Assembly (NCBI GenBank): GCA_900538365.1
Contig: UPXT01000002.1
Coordinates: 1 to 64,000, forward strand
DNA from: an uncultured Acidaminococcus sp.
Lineage (GTDB): Bacteria; Bacillota; Negativicutes; Acidaminococcales; Acidaminococcaceae
Direction: 5' to 3'
DNA: 64,000 bases
Shown piece after piece: positions 8,567 to 17,327 of this stretch. The notes under the pieces were generated by a model. The model worked only from the letters and a program-made list of their open reading frames with translations, was not told where the DNA came from and did not search any database. Each line of letters begins with the position of its first letter. Position 1 is the first letter of the stretch. Made by a program: the position numbers and the translations under genes.

Positions 8567-9311
8567 TGACCTGCCGCCCCTGATTCCCTTCATTGTCTTG
8601 GGGCTTTTATGGAAAAACGCCGCTTCGGCCAAACTTTGGACGCCCTATATTCTGCCCTCGCCGGAACGGGTGTGGGAGACCCTCCTCATCATGATCCAAA
8701 ATGGACAGCTCGTAGAACACGCTCTTCTTAGCATGATGCGCGTCCTCATGGGATTTTTCTGGTCTTTTCTCCTTGCTGCCTTCCTTGTAACCATAAGCCT
8801 TCTCTTTCCGTTTTTCAGGAAAATGAACCATGGACTTCTCGTCTTCATTCAGCATATTCCGCCGCTTAGCCTCATTCCTCTCTTGATCCTCTGGTTTGGC
8901 ATCGGCGAAACACCTAAACTCCTCGTCATCATCTTAGCCACCTTTTTCCCTATTTATCTTAATATGGAAGATGGGCTGTTAAGAACTGACCCTAAGCTCT
9001 TGGAAGTGGGCAAGACCCTTGGATTTTCCCAAGGAGAGACCTTATGGAAGATCCGTCTGCCCCTTGCCCTTCCGACCATCGTTACAGGAATGCGGATTGG
9101 CATGGGCTACAGCCTGAGGGCCATCATCGGTGCAGAAATGATTGCGGCCGACAAGGGCCTTGGCTATTTCATCCTGGACGCCCAAACCATGAGCCGAAGC
9201 GATAAAGTGATTGTGGGAATCCTGGTAATTGGACTTATGGGGCTTATCTTGGACGGCCTTTTCAGTCTCTTCTCCTACGTCCTTTTCCCTTATGAAAGGA
9301 GAAAATCTTGA
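8556..9311 (+). CDS. ABC transporter permease (SsuC/TauC type)
   Basis: Membrane subunit of an importer of the nitrate/sulfonate/taurine class. 251 aa from the ATG at 8556 with about six membrane segments and the cytoplasmic coupling loop around GKTLGFSQGETLWKIRLP, which contacts the ATPase. The frame extends upstream to a TTG at 8532, but the ATG is better placed and overlaps the preceding gene by 11 bp, suggesting coupling. Substrate unknown. Confidence 0.88.
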   Translation: MKRNDLPPLIPFIVLGLLWKNAASAKLWTPYILPSPERVWETLLIMIQNGQLVEHALLSMMRVLMGFFWSFLLAAFLVTISLLFPFFRKMNHGLLVFIQHIPPLSLIPLLILWFGIGETPKLLVIILATFFPIYLNMEDGLLRTDPKLLEVGKTLGFSQGETLWKIRLPLALPTIVTGMRIGMGYSLRAIIGAEMIAADKGLGYFILDAQTMSRSDKVIVGILVIGLMGLILDGLFSLFSYVLFPYERRKS

Positions 9312-10000
9312 TGGATGCCCTTACCTTGGACCATATCAGAAAATGCTACGGTCCAAACACTATCCTTAACAATCTTACCTATTCCTTTCCGCTTAAGGAA
9401 GTCTCGGTCATCCTAGGAAAGAGCGGATGCGGGAAAACTACCCTGCTGCGCCTCATCATGGGTCTTGAAAAAGCTGAAGGAAAGATCACGATGCCCCCTG
9501 CCCTTCGTCTGGGCATGATGTTTCAGGAAGCAAGGCTCATGCCTTTTTTGACTCTCCGGGATAACATCACCCTAGGAAAGAAAACCCTCACAGAAGAGGA
9601 ATTGTCACAGCTGCTCGAACTGGTTCACCTAAAAGAAGCAGCTTCCCGCTATCCCCATGAACTTTCAGGCGGCATGCAGCAGCGGGCGAGTCTAGCAAGG
9701 ACGCTGGCCCAAGACAATGATTTTATCCTTATGGATGAGCCCTTTGCTGCCTTGGACTATTTCACAAGGAGGCATATTCAAGAAGAACTTCTAGCCATGC
9801 GAAAAAAATGTCCCTTTGGGGTCCTCCTTGTGACCCATAATGTTGATGAGGCCCTGCGCTTGGGAGATAGAATCCTCATTCTCGAAGGCGGCAAGTTCAT
9901 CTTTGAAAAAGTGCTTCCTCAAGAGGCTGCCTTGCGGGATCTTCTTTCAGCGCCTTACATCGCAATCAAGCGGCAGATCCTTGAAGCCCTTGAAATATAA
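9311..10000 (+). CDS. ABC transporter ATP-binding protein (SsuB/TauB type)
   Basis: ATPase subunit energising the importer. 229 aa with Walker A GKSGCGKTT, Q-loop MMFQEARLMP, signature LSGGMQQRASLARTLA, Walker B FILMDEP and the H-loop VTHNVDEA. The ATG at 9311 overlaps the permease stop by one base (TGATG) and is preceded by GAAAGGAG. It is shorter than average at the C-terminus but complete. Confidence 0.92.
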   Translation: MDALTLDHIRKCYGPNTILNNLTYSFPLKEVSVILGKSGCGKTTLLRLIMGLEKAEGKITMPPALRLGMMFQEARLMPFLTLRDNITLGKKTLTEEELSQLLELVHLKEAASRYPHELSGGMQQRASLARTLAQDNDFILMDEPFAALDYFTRRHIQEELLAMRKKCPFGVLLVTHNVDEALRLGDRILILEGGKFIFEKVLPQEAALRDLLSAPYIAIKRQILEALEI

Positions 10001-10054
10001 TCATTTGGAGAGCAGATTCTCTGTTCCCGCTCCAAGAAAGGAAGTCATTGACCA

Positions 10055-11026
10055 ATGAACAAAACAATCAAACGGATGGCTGGTTTGTTAGGCGTGCTGA
10101 CACTGAGTCTTACCCTTACCGCTTGCTCCACCAATAAGGATGGCAAGCAAGCTGCGCCGGCAAAGCCCGAAAAAATAAGCATAACCTACGTCCAGGCGCC
10201 GCTCAACGTCCCTTCTATCGTTGAAAAAGCCAATCAATCCTTTGCAAAAAAATTCAAGGAAAAGGGAATTCCCGTGACCTATTCCACGATAACGAGTGGT
10301 GCTGACCAGACGGCTGCCCTGGCTTCTGGTGATATTCAGTTCCTCAACTGCGTTGGTGGCTCTTCCGTCCTTCTTTCTGCAGCAAATGGGGCTGATATCA
10401 AAATCATCAGCCTGTACTCCCAAGCCCCTAAAGCCTTCAAGCTCTTTTCCAAGGACGCAGCCATCAGCTCCCCGCAGGCACTTAAAGGAAAAACCATCGC
10501 TGGTCCCAAGGGAACCATCCTCCACGAGCTCCTTGCCGCCTATCTCAAACAGGGCGGCCTTAGCATGGAAGACGTAACATTCGTTTCCATGGGTCTTCCG
10601 CAAGCCCGGGCGGCCCTTGAAAACGGCAGTGCCGACTGTGCCCTTCTGGCTGGTCCCTTGGCCTATCAGGAAGAAGAAAAGGGCATGCATGTAGTCACGA
10701 CCGGGGACGGCCTAGTTTCAGGTCTTACGGTCACTGCAACGAGCGGTCAGTTCTATAAGGAGCACAAAGATTTGGTGGACCTCTTCCTCTCCGTCCAAAA
10801 GGAAACCTTAACCTACATGAAAGAGCATCAAAAAGAAGCCTTGGCGGCTGCTGTCAAAACGACCGGACTTGATGAAAAGGCCGTTAACTCCATGTACGGA
10901 CTCTATGATTTTAGCATGGATATTACACCAGAAGCCATTGAATCCCTGAAAAAGACGCAGGACTTCCTTGTCAGCGCTAAGATGATGGATAAGAAAGTCG
11001 ATGTTGATGCCCTTTTTGTCAAATAA
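10055..11026 (+). CDS. ABC transporter substrate-binding lipoprotein (SsuA/NMT1-like)
   Basis: Receptor of the importer encoded just upstream. 323 aa with a lipoprotein signal (lipobox LTAC, Cys24) and a periplasmic-binding type 2 fold: a YVQAPLNVPSIV N-terminal strand, a GDIQFLNCVGGSS segment, KGKTIAGPKGTILHELLAA and a GSADCALLAGP hinge strand. The family takes sulfonates, taurine, nitrate, riboflavin or thiamine precursors; the ligand here cannot be named. RBS AAGGAAG before the ATG. Confidence 0.88.
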   Translation: MNKTIKRMAGLLGVLTLSLTLTACSTNKDGKQAAPAKPEKISITYVQAPLNVPSIVEKANQSFAKKFKEKGIPVTYSTITSGADQTAALASGDIQFLNCVGGSSVLLSAANGADIKIISLYSQAPKAFKLFSKDAAISSPQALKGKTIAGPKGTILHELLAAYLKQGGLSMEDVTFVSMGLPQARAALENGSADCALLAGPLAYQEEEKGMHVVTTGDGLVSGLTVTATSGQFYKEHKDLVDLFLSVQKETLTYMKEHQKEALAAAVKTTGLDEKAVNSMYGLYDFSMDITPEAIESLKKTQDFLVSAKMMDKKVDVDALFVK

Positions 11027-11033
11027 CAGTATA

Positions 11034-11072
11034 AAAAAAGGCGGGTGCCCATAATGACACCCGTCTTTTTTT
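11034..11072. terminator. Bidirectional terminator between ABC operon and DUF438 gene
   Basis: GGCGGGTG/CACCCGTC hairpin flanked by A7 on the left and T7 on the right, between convergent genes. Confidence 0.8.
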
Positions 11073-11078
11073 GTGCAA

Positions 11079-12218
11079 TCAGGAAAGTTCTTCCACGACT
11101 TCAAGGGTTCCCAAATAGGCCCCTTCGCGGTCCCGTACGGCAAGATAGCGGACACGAGCCTTTTTCCCTTTTTTGATGGTTTCAAATCCAAGGGAATCTT
11201 TTTCTCCGCTGCGCAGTTTTTCTATGACACCTTTCACCATAGGGATAACCTTTGGTGGATGACAGTCATAGACAGAATGCCCCAGGGCGGTCAAAGGCCG
11301 GGGAAAAAGAGGCGTCGATTCTGAAAAATATTGATTCGTATCGGCTGCATCCACAAAAGTGAGTTCAAAAGGCAAAGTCCTGAGGATGCCCTCAAGCTGT
11401 GTGACCGTCAGTTTTCCACTGGGAAGGAAAATGGTCTTTCCATTGTCCTTCAGCCCTTGGTTCAGCCTGCTTTTAGGAAGGGACTGAGCGTTCCATATCG
11501 GCACATCCGTTATATAAGACCAGCCAAAGCGAGGAAAATCTCCGGCAATAAGGGGCCACTCATTTTGATCAACGAGTTTCTGTACCATAGGGACAAGGAT
11601 TTCCGTTTCCTTGAAAATCATCTCTCGCATCCTGTTGAGGAGTCCTGAAAGAGCCTGGTGCAGCGCATCGTCGTTACTTTTTTCGGTATGGGGATCCTCT
11701 TTTTTTAGTTTATTGATCAAATCCTGGAGACTTTTGCGGATTTCCCCATCCACATTCCACATGACACGGCTGGGTCCCGGCATGCCTTTGCGCCCTAAAA
11801 TGGGCAGAAGAACTTCATCTTTCTTGTCATAATGGGCTTTAATCGGGAGCAGCCCTTCGAGGGCTGACAGAATATCTGCGGCCGAAAATGGGCCATTCAT
11901 CACGGCTGAAAGCTTATCAAGATGGCTTTCAATGGCCTCATTTTCTTTTAAAAAAAGCTGCAGCGGATGACCTTCCGGGAACTGTTCCCCTATGGTTTCC
12001 ATCTTGCCATGAAGAAGGCCGGAATGAAGATCACAAATTCGTCCCATGTTCTCACTGAGGTTTCCTGCTTGAAGCAAGGCTTGCTCAGCTTCCATGATCT
12101 CTTCGGTTGAGACTGAGGCAAAATCCTTTTCAAATTCCCGACGAACTGAAACAAGATCTTCACCTTCTTGAAGACGGACCAAATAAGACTGAAGTTTTTT
12201 TATTTTTTGAGAGTCCAT
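11079..12218 (-). CDS. DUF438, hemerythrin and PAS domain protein
   Basis: Three parts are visible in 379 aa: an N-terminal DUF438 helical region (1 to about 75, with EEIMEAEQALLQAG and the RICDLHS segment), a hemerythrin-like four-helix region (about 85-230, with HYDKKDEVLLPIL and a later FKETEILVPM) and a C-terminal PAS-like domain (about 265-379, ending GAYLGTLEVVEEL). Such proteins are thought to sense oxygen, nitric oxide or redox state with a non-haem di-iron site, but no output domain is attached here. Some metal ligands look degenerate: HPLQLFLKENEAIESHLDKL carries fewer His than the usual HHE set. Confidence 0.85.
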   Translation of the reverse strand: MDSQKIKKLQSYLVRLQEGEDLVSVRREFEKDFASVSTEEIMEAEQALLQAGNLSENMGRICDLHSGLLHGKMETIGEQFPEGHPLQLFLKENEAIESHLDKLSAVMNGPFSAADILSALEGLLPIKAHYDKKDEVLLPILGRKGMPGPSRVMWNVDGEIRKSLQDLINKLKKEDPHTEKSNDDALHQALSGLLNRMREMIFKETEILVPMVQKLVDQNEWPLIAGDFPRFGWSYITDVPIWNAQSLPKSRLNQGLKDNGKTIFLPSGKLTVTQLEGILRTLPFELTFVDAADTNQYFSESTPLFPRPLTALGHSVYDCHPPKVIPMVKGVIEKLRSGEKDSLGFETIKKGKKARVRYLAVRDREGAYLGTLEVVEELS

Positions 12219-12300
12219 AATAAACCTCCTACGATCACTAATTTTCTGTTCTGCTAGCAGTTTATCATGACCGCTGTCTTATCTCTGTTGTTACAACAAC

Positions 12301-12340
12301 AAAAAAAGAACGCCCTTTCCCTTAGGAAAAGGCGTTCTTA
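12301..12340 (-). terminator. Terminator after spoVS
   Basis: AAGAACGCC/GGCGTTCT hairpin whose minus-strand 3' side is followed by T7. Confidence 0.85.
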
Positions 12341-12382
12341 AGGTGAAAAAGACGATTTACAGGATCAACCGTCCCTTCTACA

Positions 12383-12643
12383 TCAGCGCGGCTCAATGAG
12401 CAGTTTGATTGCCGTGCGTTCTTCCCCATCGATAGTAATATCGATGAAGGCAGGAACACAGATGAGGTCCATCCCATGCGGTGCAACAAAACCACGGGCA
12501 ATCGCAATCGCCTTCACGGCTTGGTTCAGGGCACCTGCACCAATGGCTTGGATTTCCGCCTTGCCATTTTCTCTCAATACACCTGCTAATGCTCCTGCTA
12601 CAGAGTTTGGATTGGATTTTGTTGATACCTTTAGTACATCCAT
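12383..12643 (-). CDS. spoVS: Stage V sporulation protein S
   Basis: Small Alba-like nucleic-acid-binding protein, in Bacillus needed for coat and septum steps of sporulation. The product is 86 aa, the same length as the Bacillus protein, beginning MDVLKVSTKSNPNSVAGALA and containing the conserved GAGALNQAVKAIAIARGFVA core. The frame extends five codons upstream, but the ATG at 12643 follows a GGGGGG site. Flanked by its own promoter and terminator. In non-sporulating relatives its role is unknown. Confidence 0.93.
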   Translation of the reverse strand: MDVLKVSTKSNPNSVAGALAGVLRENGKAEIQAIGAGALNQAVKAIAIARGFVAPHGMDLICVPAFIDITIDGEERTAIKLLIEPR

Positions 12644-12706
12644 TTTGAGACCCCCCATTGAGTATAGTACTGTGTGAACAACATTCGATCACTACAATTT
12701 AAGTGT

Positions 12707-12715
12707 ATTATAACA
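12707..12715 (-). promoter_or_regulatory. Extended -10 promoter for spoVS
   Basis: Minus strand TG-T-TATAAT about 65 bp before the spoVS start, in an AT-rich 230-bp intergenic stretch that otherwise shows no gene or clear structure. Confidence 0.5.
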
Positions 12716-12875
12716 CAAATTTTGAATTTGGCTAGTAAAGATTGTGCAAATGTTTGAATGGATAGCGAAAATTTTACTTAAAAGTCCCTAAAACGTGTAC
12801 AAATTTATAAAATGACCAGGAAATAAACAAAATATTTATGCAAAACGATCCCTTGACTGAATAGAAACGGATTTT

Positions 12876-13421
12876 TCATGCCCGCTTTATGAGATCATAG
12901 AGATAGAGACTGCAAAGACTCTTTGCGTCGCAGATTTCACCAGAAAGCACTTTTTCCTTGACCTCTTCTGGAGTCAGAATCACGACATTGAGAAACTCAT
13001 CCTCGTCAGGATGCTGTTTTCCCGATGTGAGACCTGTTGCTGCATACAGATGGATCTGTTCATCCGTAAAACCCGGTGTTGTAAGGATGGCCGTCAGTTT
13101 CTTGAATTCCTTCGCCTCATACCCTGATTCCTCAGAAAGCTCCCGTTTGGCGCAGGATAAAGGGGCCTCATCCCCTTCAATCTTTCCCGCCGGAATTTCA
13201 TAGAGCACCTTTTTAACAGGATAACGGAACTGACGGACAAAAATCATGCTGCCATCATCTAAAATCGGCAAAATGCCTACGGCACCTTGGTGACGGATGA
13301 ATTCCCGCTGGGATTCGTGTCCATTAGGGAGTTGGACCCGGTCCCGATAGACTTTCAGCAGTCTTCCATTAAATATGAATTCACTTTCAAGGGTACTTTC
13401 CCTTAGTTTCTCATCGTCCAT
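12876..13421 (-). CDS. nudF: NUDIX hydrolase, ADP-ribose pyrophosphatase type
   Basis: Cleaves ADP-ribose to AMP and ribose 5-phosphate, as NudF homologues do. The 181-aa protein has the Nudix box GKIEGDEAPLSCAKRELSEE followed by SGY, with the RE..EE catalytic core, preceded by the family's VRQFRYPVK strand and followed by the PGF(T)DE loop. A TTG two codons upstream (13427) is an alternative start because AGGAG is 10 bp from it. Last gene after recN, 41 bp away, so probably read from the same operon. Confidence 0.88.
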   Translation of the reverse strand: MDDEKLRESTLESEFIFNGRLLKVYRDRVQLPNGHESQREFIRHQGAVGILPILDDGSMIFVRQFRYPVKKVLYEIPAGKIEGDEAPLSCAKRELSEESGYEAKEFKKLTAILTTPGFTDEQIHLYAATGLTSGKQHPDEDEFLNVVILTPEEVKEKVLSGEICDAKSLCSLYLYDLIKRA

Positions 13422-13462
13422 GGACAATTCTCTTCAACTCCTATCCAATATCATCGCTTGCG

Positions 13463-15160
13463 TCAATTTCCAAAATGCTGCTTTTCCTTTTCCGCCATGG
13501 CAAGCAGTTCCTTGGCATTTTCCCGCGCAGATTCTGTTTGTTGGGTTCCGCTCGTCATGCGCATGATTTCTTCAATACGGCCCGCCCGGGAAAGGATCGT
13601 CACTTCGCTGGCAGTCATCCCTTGGTCACTGTTTTTAGCAATATACAGATGCTGATCGGCAAAACAGGCAATCTGGGCCAGATGGGTAATGCATAATACC
13701 TGCCGCTGTTTGGCAATGAGCGCCATTTTCTCAGCCATCTTCTGGGCAGTGACCCCGCCAACCCCCGTATCAATCTCATCAAAGATCATGGTCGGGACGC
13801 CAAATTTGCGAAGCAGGACTGTTTTGGCAGCTAGGGCAAACCGTGAAAGCTCACCGCCGGACGCAATTTTCATCAGCGGTGCCGGTTTCATTCCAGCATT
13901 GGCCGAAAAAAGAAAGGTTGCCTCGTCTTGACCATTTTTTCCACAGTGATCCAATTTGGTGAAGTGAATGGAAAGAACGGCATGGGGCATCGCAAGGTCA
14001 TGAAGATGCGGCAGAATGTCAGCACAGAACCGTTCAGCGGCCGCCTTTCTCTTTTTTGTCAAATCATCTGCTTTTTCCTGAAGGACCGCATCCAGTTTCT
14101 TTTGAAGTTTTGTAAGACGATCAATCTCATCCTGCAGGGATTGGAGTTTTTCATACTCCTTCCTTCCCCTACCTGCATAGGACAGGATTTCTTCCAAAGA
14201 TCCTCCATATTTTTTCTTTAAATGATAAAGCAGGTCCAGTCGAGTCTGGGCTTCTTCCAAGGTTTCCCGGTAATCTTCATCCCCGGAAAGACGATCAGAA
14301 AGGGTCTGCCTTACATCTTCAAGCGTCTCCCAGGACGAATCGAGTATTTGGGCAAGGTCATCCAAAGAAGAATCGTAGGCTGCCGCACTTAAAAGCGCAT
14401 CCTTGGCGTCTGTCAAGGCGTCAAGGACGCCCTGTGTCCCTTCATCCCCGGAGAGGAGTTCGTGGGCGCGGCTAAGGTCTCCTCTGACTTTATCCTGGTT
14501 GGAAAGGCGCCGCACGGTTTCACGCAGCGCATCATCTTCGCCCAATTTGATCTGGGCGTCATCAATTTCTTTGAGCTCATCTTCGAGGCGTGCCAGCTCC
14601 TCTTCCCGACGTTCATTTTTGCCTTCCCAATAAGACAGGGTTTCCCGTCCCTTTTGAGCGGCCTCAAAGGCCTCTTGATAAGCCTTCAGAGTCAGTGCCA
14701 ATTCTGGCTCATAGTGATGAAGGATAGTAATGACAGCACCAGGCCGAAGCAGGGTCTGATTTTCATGTTGTCCATGGATGTCCACAAGAAGGGCCCCCAA
14801 ACGGGCAAGCGTCTTTACCGGAACCTGCGTATCATTGACAAAGGCCTGACTTTTTCCCTGTGCGGAAACGCGGCGGCGCAAAAAGAGGGTGCCGTCTTCT
14901 GCGCAAAGCCCCAACTCTGACAAGAGGGTTTCTACGGGACGATTTTCTTTTACATCGAAAACAGCCTGGATCTGATAGGCATCAGCGCCCGTGCGAACTG
15001 CATCTGACGGAGCCCGTCCTCCGAGGACAATCCCTAACGCATCAATCAGAATGGATTTACCGGCACCGGTTTCCCCCGTAAAAACGTTGAAACCAGGGGC
15101 AAACCCGATTCTCACCTTATCAATCAGGGCAAATTGCTGCACTTCAAGGAATGTCAGCAT
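13463..15160 (-). CDS. recN: DNA repair protein RecN
   Basis: SMC-like ATPase acting early in double-strand-break repair. 565 aa: Walker A GETGAGKS at 29-36, a long central coiled-coil region (about 150-380), then the signature SGGELSRFALA and Walker B MIFDEIDTGVGG. AAGGAGG precedes the ATG. Directly downstream of argR with a 12-bp gap, the conserved Firmicutes arrangement. Confidence 0.95.
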   Translation of the reverse strand: MLTFLEVQQFALIDKVRIGFAPGFNVFTGETGAGKSILIDALGIVLGGRAPSDAVRTGADAYQIQAVFDVKENRPVETLLSELGLCAEDGTLFLRRRVSAQGKSQAFVNDTQVPVKTLARLGALLVDIHGQHENQTLLRPGAVITILHHYEPELALTLKAYQEAFEAAQKGRETLSYWEGKNERREEELARLEDELKEIDDAQIKLGEDDALRETVRRLSNQDKVRGDLSRAHELLSGDEGTQGVLDALTDAKDALLSAAAYDSSLDDLAQILDSSWETLEDVRQTLSDRLSGDEDYRETLEEAQTRLDLLYHLKKKYGGSLEEILSYAGRGRKEYEKLQSLQDEIDRLTKLQKKLDAVLQEKADDLTKKRKAAAERFCADILPHLHDLAMPHAVLSIHFTKLDHCGKNGQDEATFLFSANAGMKPAPLMKIASGGELSRFALAAKTVLLRKFGVPTMIFDEIDTGVGGVTAQKMAEKMALIAKQRQVLCITHLAQIACFADQHLYIAKNSDQGMTASEVTILSRAGRIEEIMRMTSGTQQTESARENAKELLAMAEKEKQHFGN

Positions 15161-15172
15161 CGCTGAGCCTCC

Positions 15173-15625
15173 TTAGCTCTTTTTCTGCATGATGCGGGTT
15201 TTGACGGTCTCTACATGTTCCCGCGAATCGATAATTAGCATGACCGTATCATCACCGCCCACAGTACCAAGGACCTCGCTCCAGTTGAGATGGTCGATGG
15301 CATAAGCAACCGCCTGTGCCGTACCGGGAAGGGTATGAACCACAATAATGACCTCCGAAGAAACCACGGTCAAGATATAACTGCGGAGCATATCTTCCAA
15401 ACGATCCGTCGTAATGATTTGGTTATGCTCAGAAGGAAAACTATATTTATACCGACCATCTTCATCAGGGACCTTGATCAGCACCATATCCTTGATATCC
15501 CTGGACACAGTAGCCTGCGTCACATTGAACCCCGCTTTCTTCAAGGCTTCTGCAAGATCGCTCTGGGTCTCAATGACTTGGGTCTTGATGATCTGTTTGA
15601 TTGCTTCCTGTCTGGATAATTTCAT
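15173..15625 (-). CDS. argR: Arginine repressor ArgR
   Basis: Hexameric repressor/activator of arginine metabolism. 150 aa: winged-helix DNA-binding domain (1 to about 70, with VTQATVSRDIKD) and a C-terminal oligomerisation/arginine-binding domain with GTVGGDDTVMLI, where the usual GT.AGDDT has Gly for Ala. Placed between nadK and recN as in many clostridia. No arginine genes are in the window. Confidence 0.95.
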   Translation of the reverse strand: MKLSRQEAIKQIIKTQVIETQSDLAEALKKAGFNVTQATVSRDIKDMVLIKVPDEDGRYKYSFPSEHNQIITTDRLEDMLRSYILTVVSSEVIIVVHTLPGTAQAVAYAIDHLNWSEVLGTVGGDDTVMLIIDSREHVETVKTRIMQKKS

Positions 15626-15636
15626 GATTTCACTTC

Positions 15637-16512
15637 CTATACAATGGTCTGTCCTTCATTGCGAAGGAGCCGGTCCTGCCAAGTTTCATAATAACGCAGC
15701 GGACTCAAGCGGGCAAACTTCGCATCAAAGGGGCAGCGCTCGACAATCACTTTCTGGTTTTTTTCAAGGCTTGCAATCGTCATCCCATCGGCGGATACAA
15801 GAATTTCCTCAAATGGAGGATACGGTTCAATCTCTATCGTATCCTTCATGGGAATAACGAGTGGACGCGCATGAAGGGCATGAGGACAAATGGGGGTAAT
15901 GAGCATGACCGATAGACTAGGATGAACAACAGGCCCTCCGGCAGAAAGGGAATACGCCGTCGACCCTGTCGCCGACGCAATGATGATGCCATCGGAAGGA
16001 AAGTTGGCCGACGGCTGACCGGCAATGCGCATGCGGAGCCGCGTCAGTCGGGAACGATCGGCACTTTCTAGGACCATATCATTAAGGGCATGGCCTTTTT
16101 TTATGATCTTGCCAGCTTCCCAAATGGACAGCTGGAGCATGCTGCGTTTTTCGATGGTATAAGCTCCATCGGCCAATTTTGTTAGGACCTTTTCCAAATC
16201 AGGAAAACAGGCTTCCGTCAGGAACCCAACCTTGCCCATATTGACCCCGATGAGCGGTACCTGCAGGGGCGTTACATAACGGGCGGCCCTCAAAATGGTG
16301 CCATCTCCGCCCAAGGTCATCGCAAAATCAAGGCGGCTGAGGCTTGCCGGATCTTCTTGGTCATAACCCGGCACGTTGAAGGCTGCCGCAATTTCCTTAG
16401 GAAAAGCAATCCTGATTTTGGCATGTTCTGCCGCCTTGACGACGGCCGACAGGGCATTTCGAACGTTTTCTTTATTGAGGTTTGGGAAAATGCCAACCAT
16501 CCATTCTCTCAT
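15637..16512 (-). CDS. nadK: NAD kinase
   Basis: Phosphorylates NAD+ to NADP+. 291 aa with the DiACyl/NAD kinase motif TLGGDGTILRAAR (GGDG), NMGKVGFLTE and the ATGSTAYSLSAGGPVVHP signature. RBS GAGGGGGG before the ATG at 16512. Sits between tlyA and argR in the long operon. Confidence 0.95.
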   Translation of the reverse strand: MREWMVGIFPNLNKENVRNALSAVVKAAEHAKIRIAFPKEIAAAFNVPGYDQEDPASLSRLDFAMTLGGDGTILRAARYVTPLQVPLIGVNMGKVGFLTEACFPDLEKVLTKLADGAYTIEKRSMLQLSIWEAGKIIKKGHALNDMVLESADRSRLTRLRMRIAGQPSANFPSDGIIIASATGSTAYSLSAGGPVVHPSLSVMLITPICPHALHARPLVIPMKDTIEIEPYPPFEEILVSADGMTIASLEKNQKVIVERCPFDAKFARLSPLRYYETWQDRLLRNEGQTIV

Positions 16513-16526
16513 GTCAATCCCCCCTC

Positions 16527-17327
16527 TTATAGAAGAAAAAGATGGGATTCAGTCACCACTTTTTGGGGATCCGAATCAGAAACAGCATCGCTGCCCTCTT
16601 TTCCAAGATATAATAGATATTCAATATTGCCTTCCGGTCCCTTAATGGGAGAATAGGAAAGGCCTTTGGGAATAAACCCGATTTCCCGGGCAAAGCTGAG
16701 CACCTTTTGAATCACTTCCAAATGCACTTTTTGGTCCCTCACAACGCCCTTTTTCCCTACATGTTCCCGCCCTGCTTCAAACTGCGGTTTGATGAGGGCA
16801 ATGAGAAAGGCATCATCTTTCATGATCTTATAGGCTGCCGGAAGCACCTTATCCAAAGAGATAAAGGCTACGTCAATACTGACGGCATCAACCAGTTCCC
16901 CTAAGGAATCCGCTTCCAGAAAGCGGACATTGGTGCGTTCCATATTGACAACGCGCGGATCGTTTCTGAGCTTCCAGGCCAGCTGTCCATAACCGACATC
17001 AATGGCAAAGACCTTTTTAGCTCCGTGCTGCAGGGCACAGTCCGTAAAGCCCCCTGTTGAGGCTCCCAGATCGGCCATCGTCTTTCCTTCCAAAGAAATG
17101 GGAAATACTTCCAGGGCCTTGTTAAGCTTATAGCCCCCCCGGCTGACAAAAGGCATCTTTTTCCCTAAAAGGGTAATTTGGGCATCCGGTTTGACCATGG
17201 TTCCCGGTTTATCGATTTTTTGGTCATCGACAAGGACTTCCCCTGCCATAATGACTGCTTGGGCTTTACTTCTTGATTCAAATAGGCCCTGTTCCACAAG
17301 GAAAAGATCGAGCCGTTCTTTTTTCAT
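16527..17327 (-). CDS. tlyA: TlyA family rRNA 2'-O-methyltransferase
   Basis: 266 aa with an N-terminal S4 RNA-binding domain (MKKERLDLFLVEQGLFESR) and an FtsJ-like SAM methyltransferase domain with ADLGASTGGFTDCALQ as SAM motif I. Homologues 2'-O-methylate rRNA cytidines and are often annotated haemolysin-like. The start overlaps the dxs stop by ATGA. Confidence 0.92.
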   Translation of the reverse strand: MKKERLDLFLVEQGLFESRSKAQAVIMAGEVLVDDQKIDKPGTMVKPDAQITLLGKKMPFVSRGGYKLNKALEVFPISLEGKTMADLGASTGGFTDCALQHGAKKVFAIDVGYGQLAWKLRNDPRVVNMERTNVRFLEADSLGELVDAVSIDVAFISLDKVLPAAYKIMKDDAFLIALIKPQFEAGREHVGKKGVVRDQKVHLEVIQKVLSFAREIGFIPKGLSYSPIKGPEGNIEYLLYLGKEGSDAVSDSDPQKVVTESHLFLL

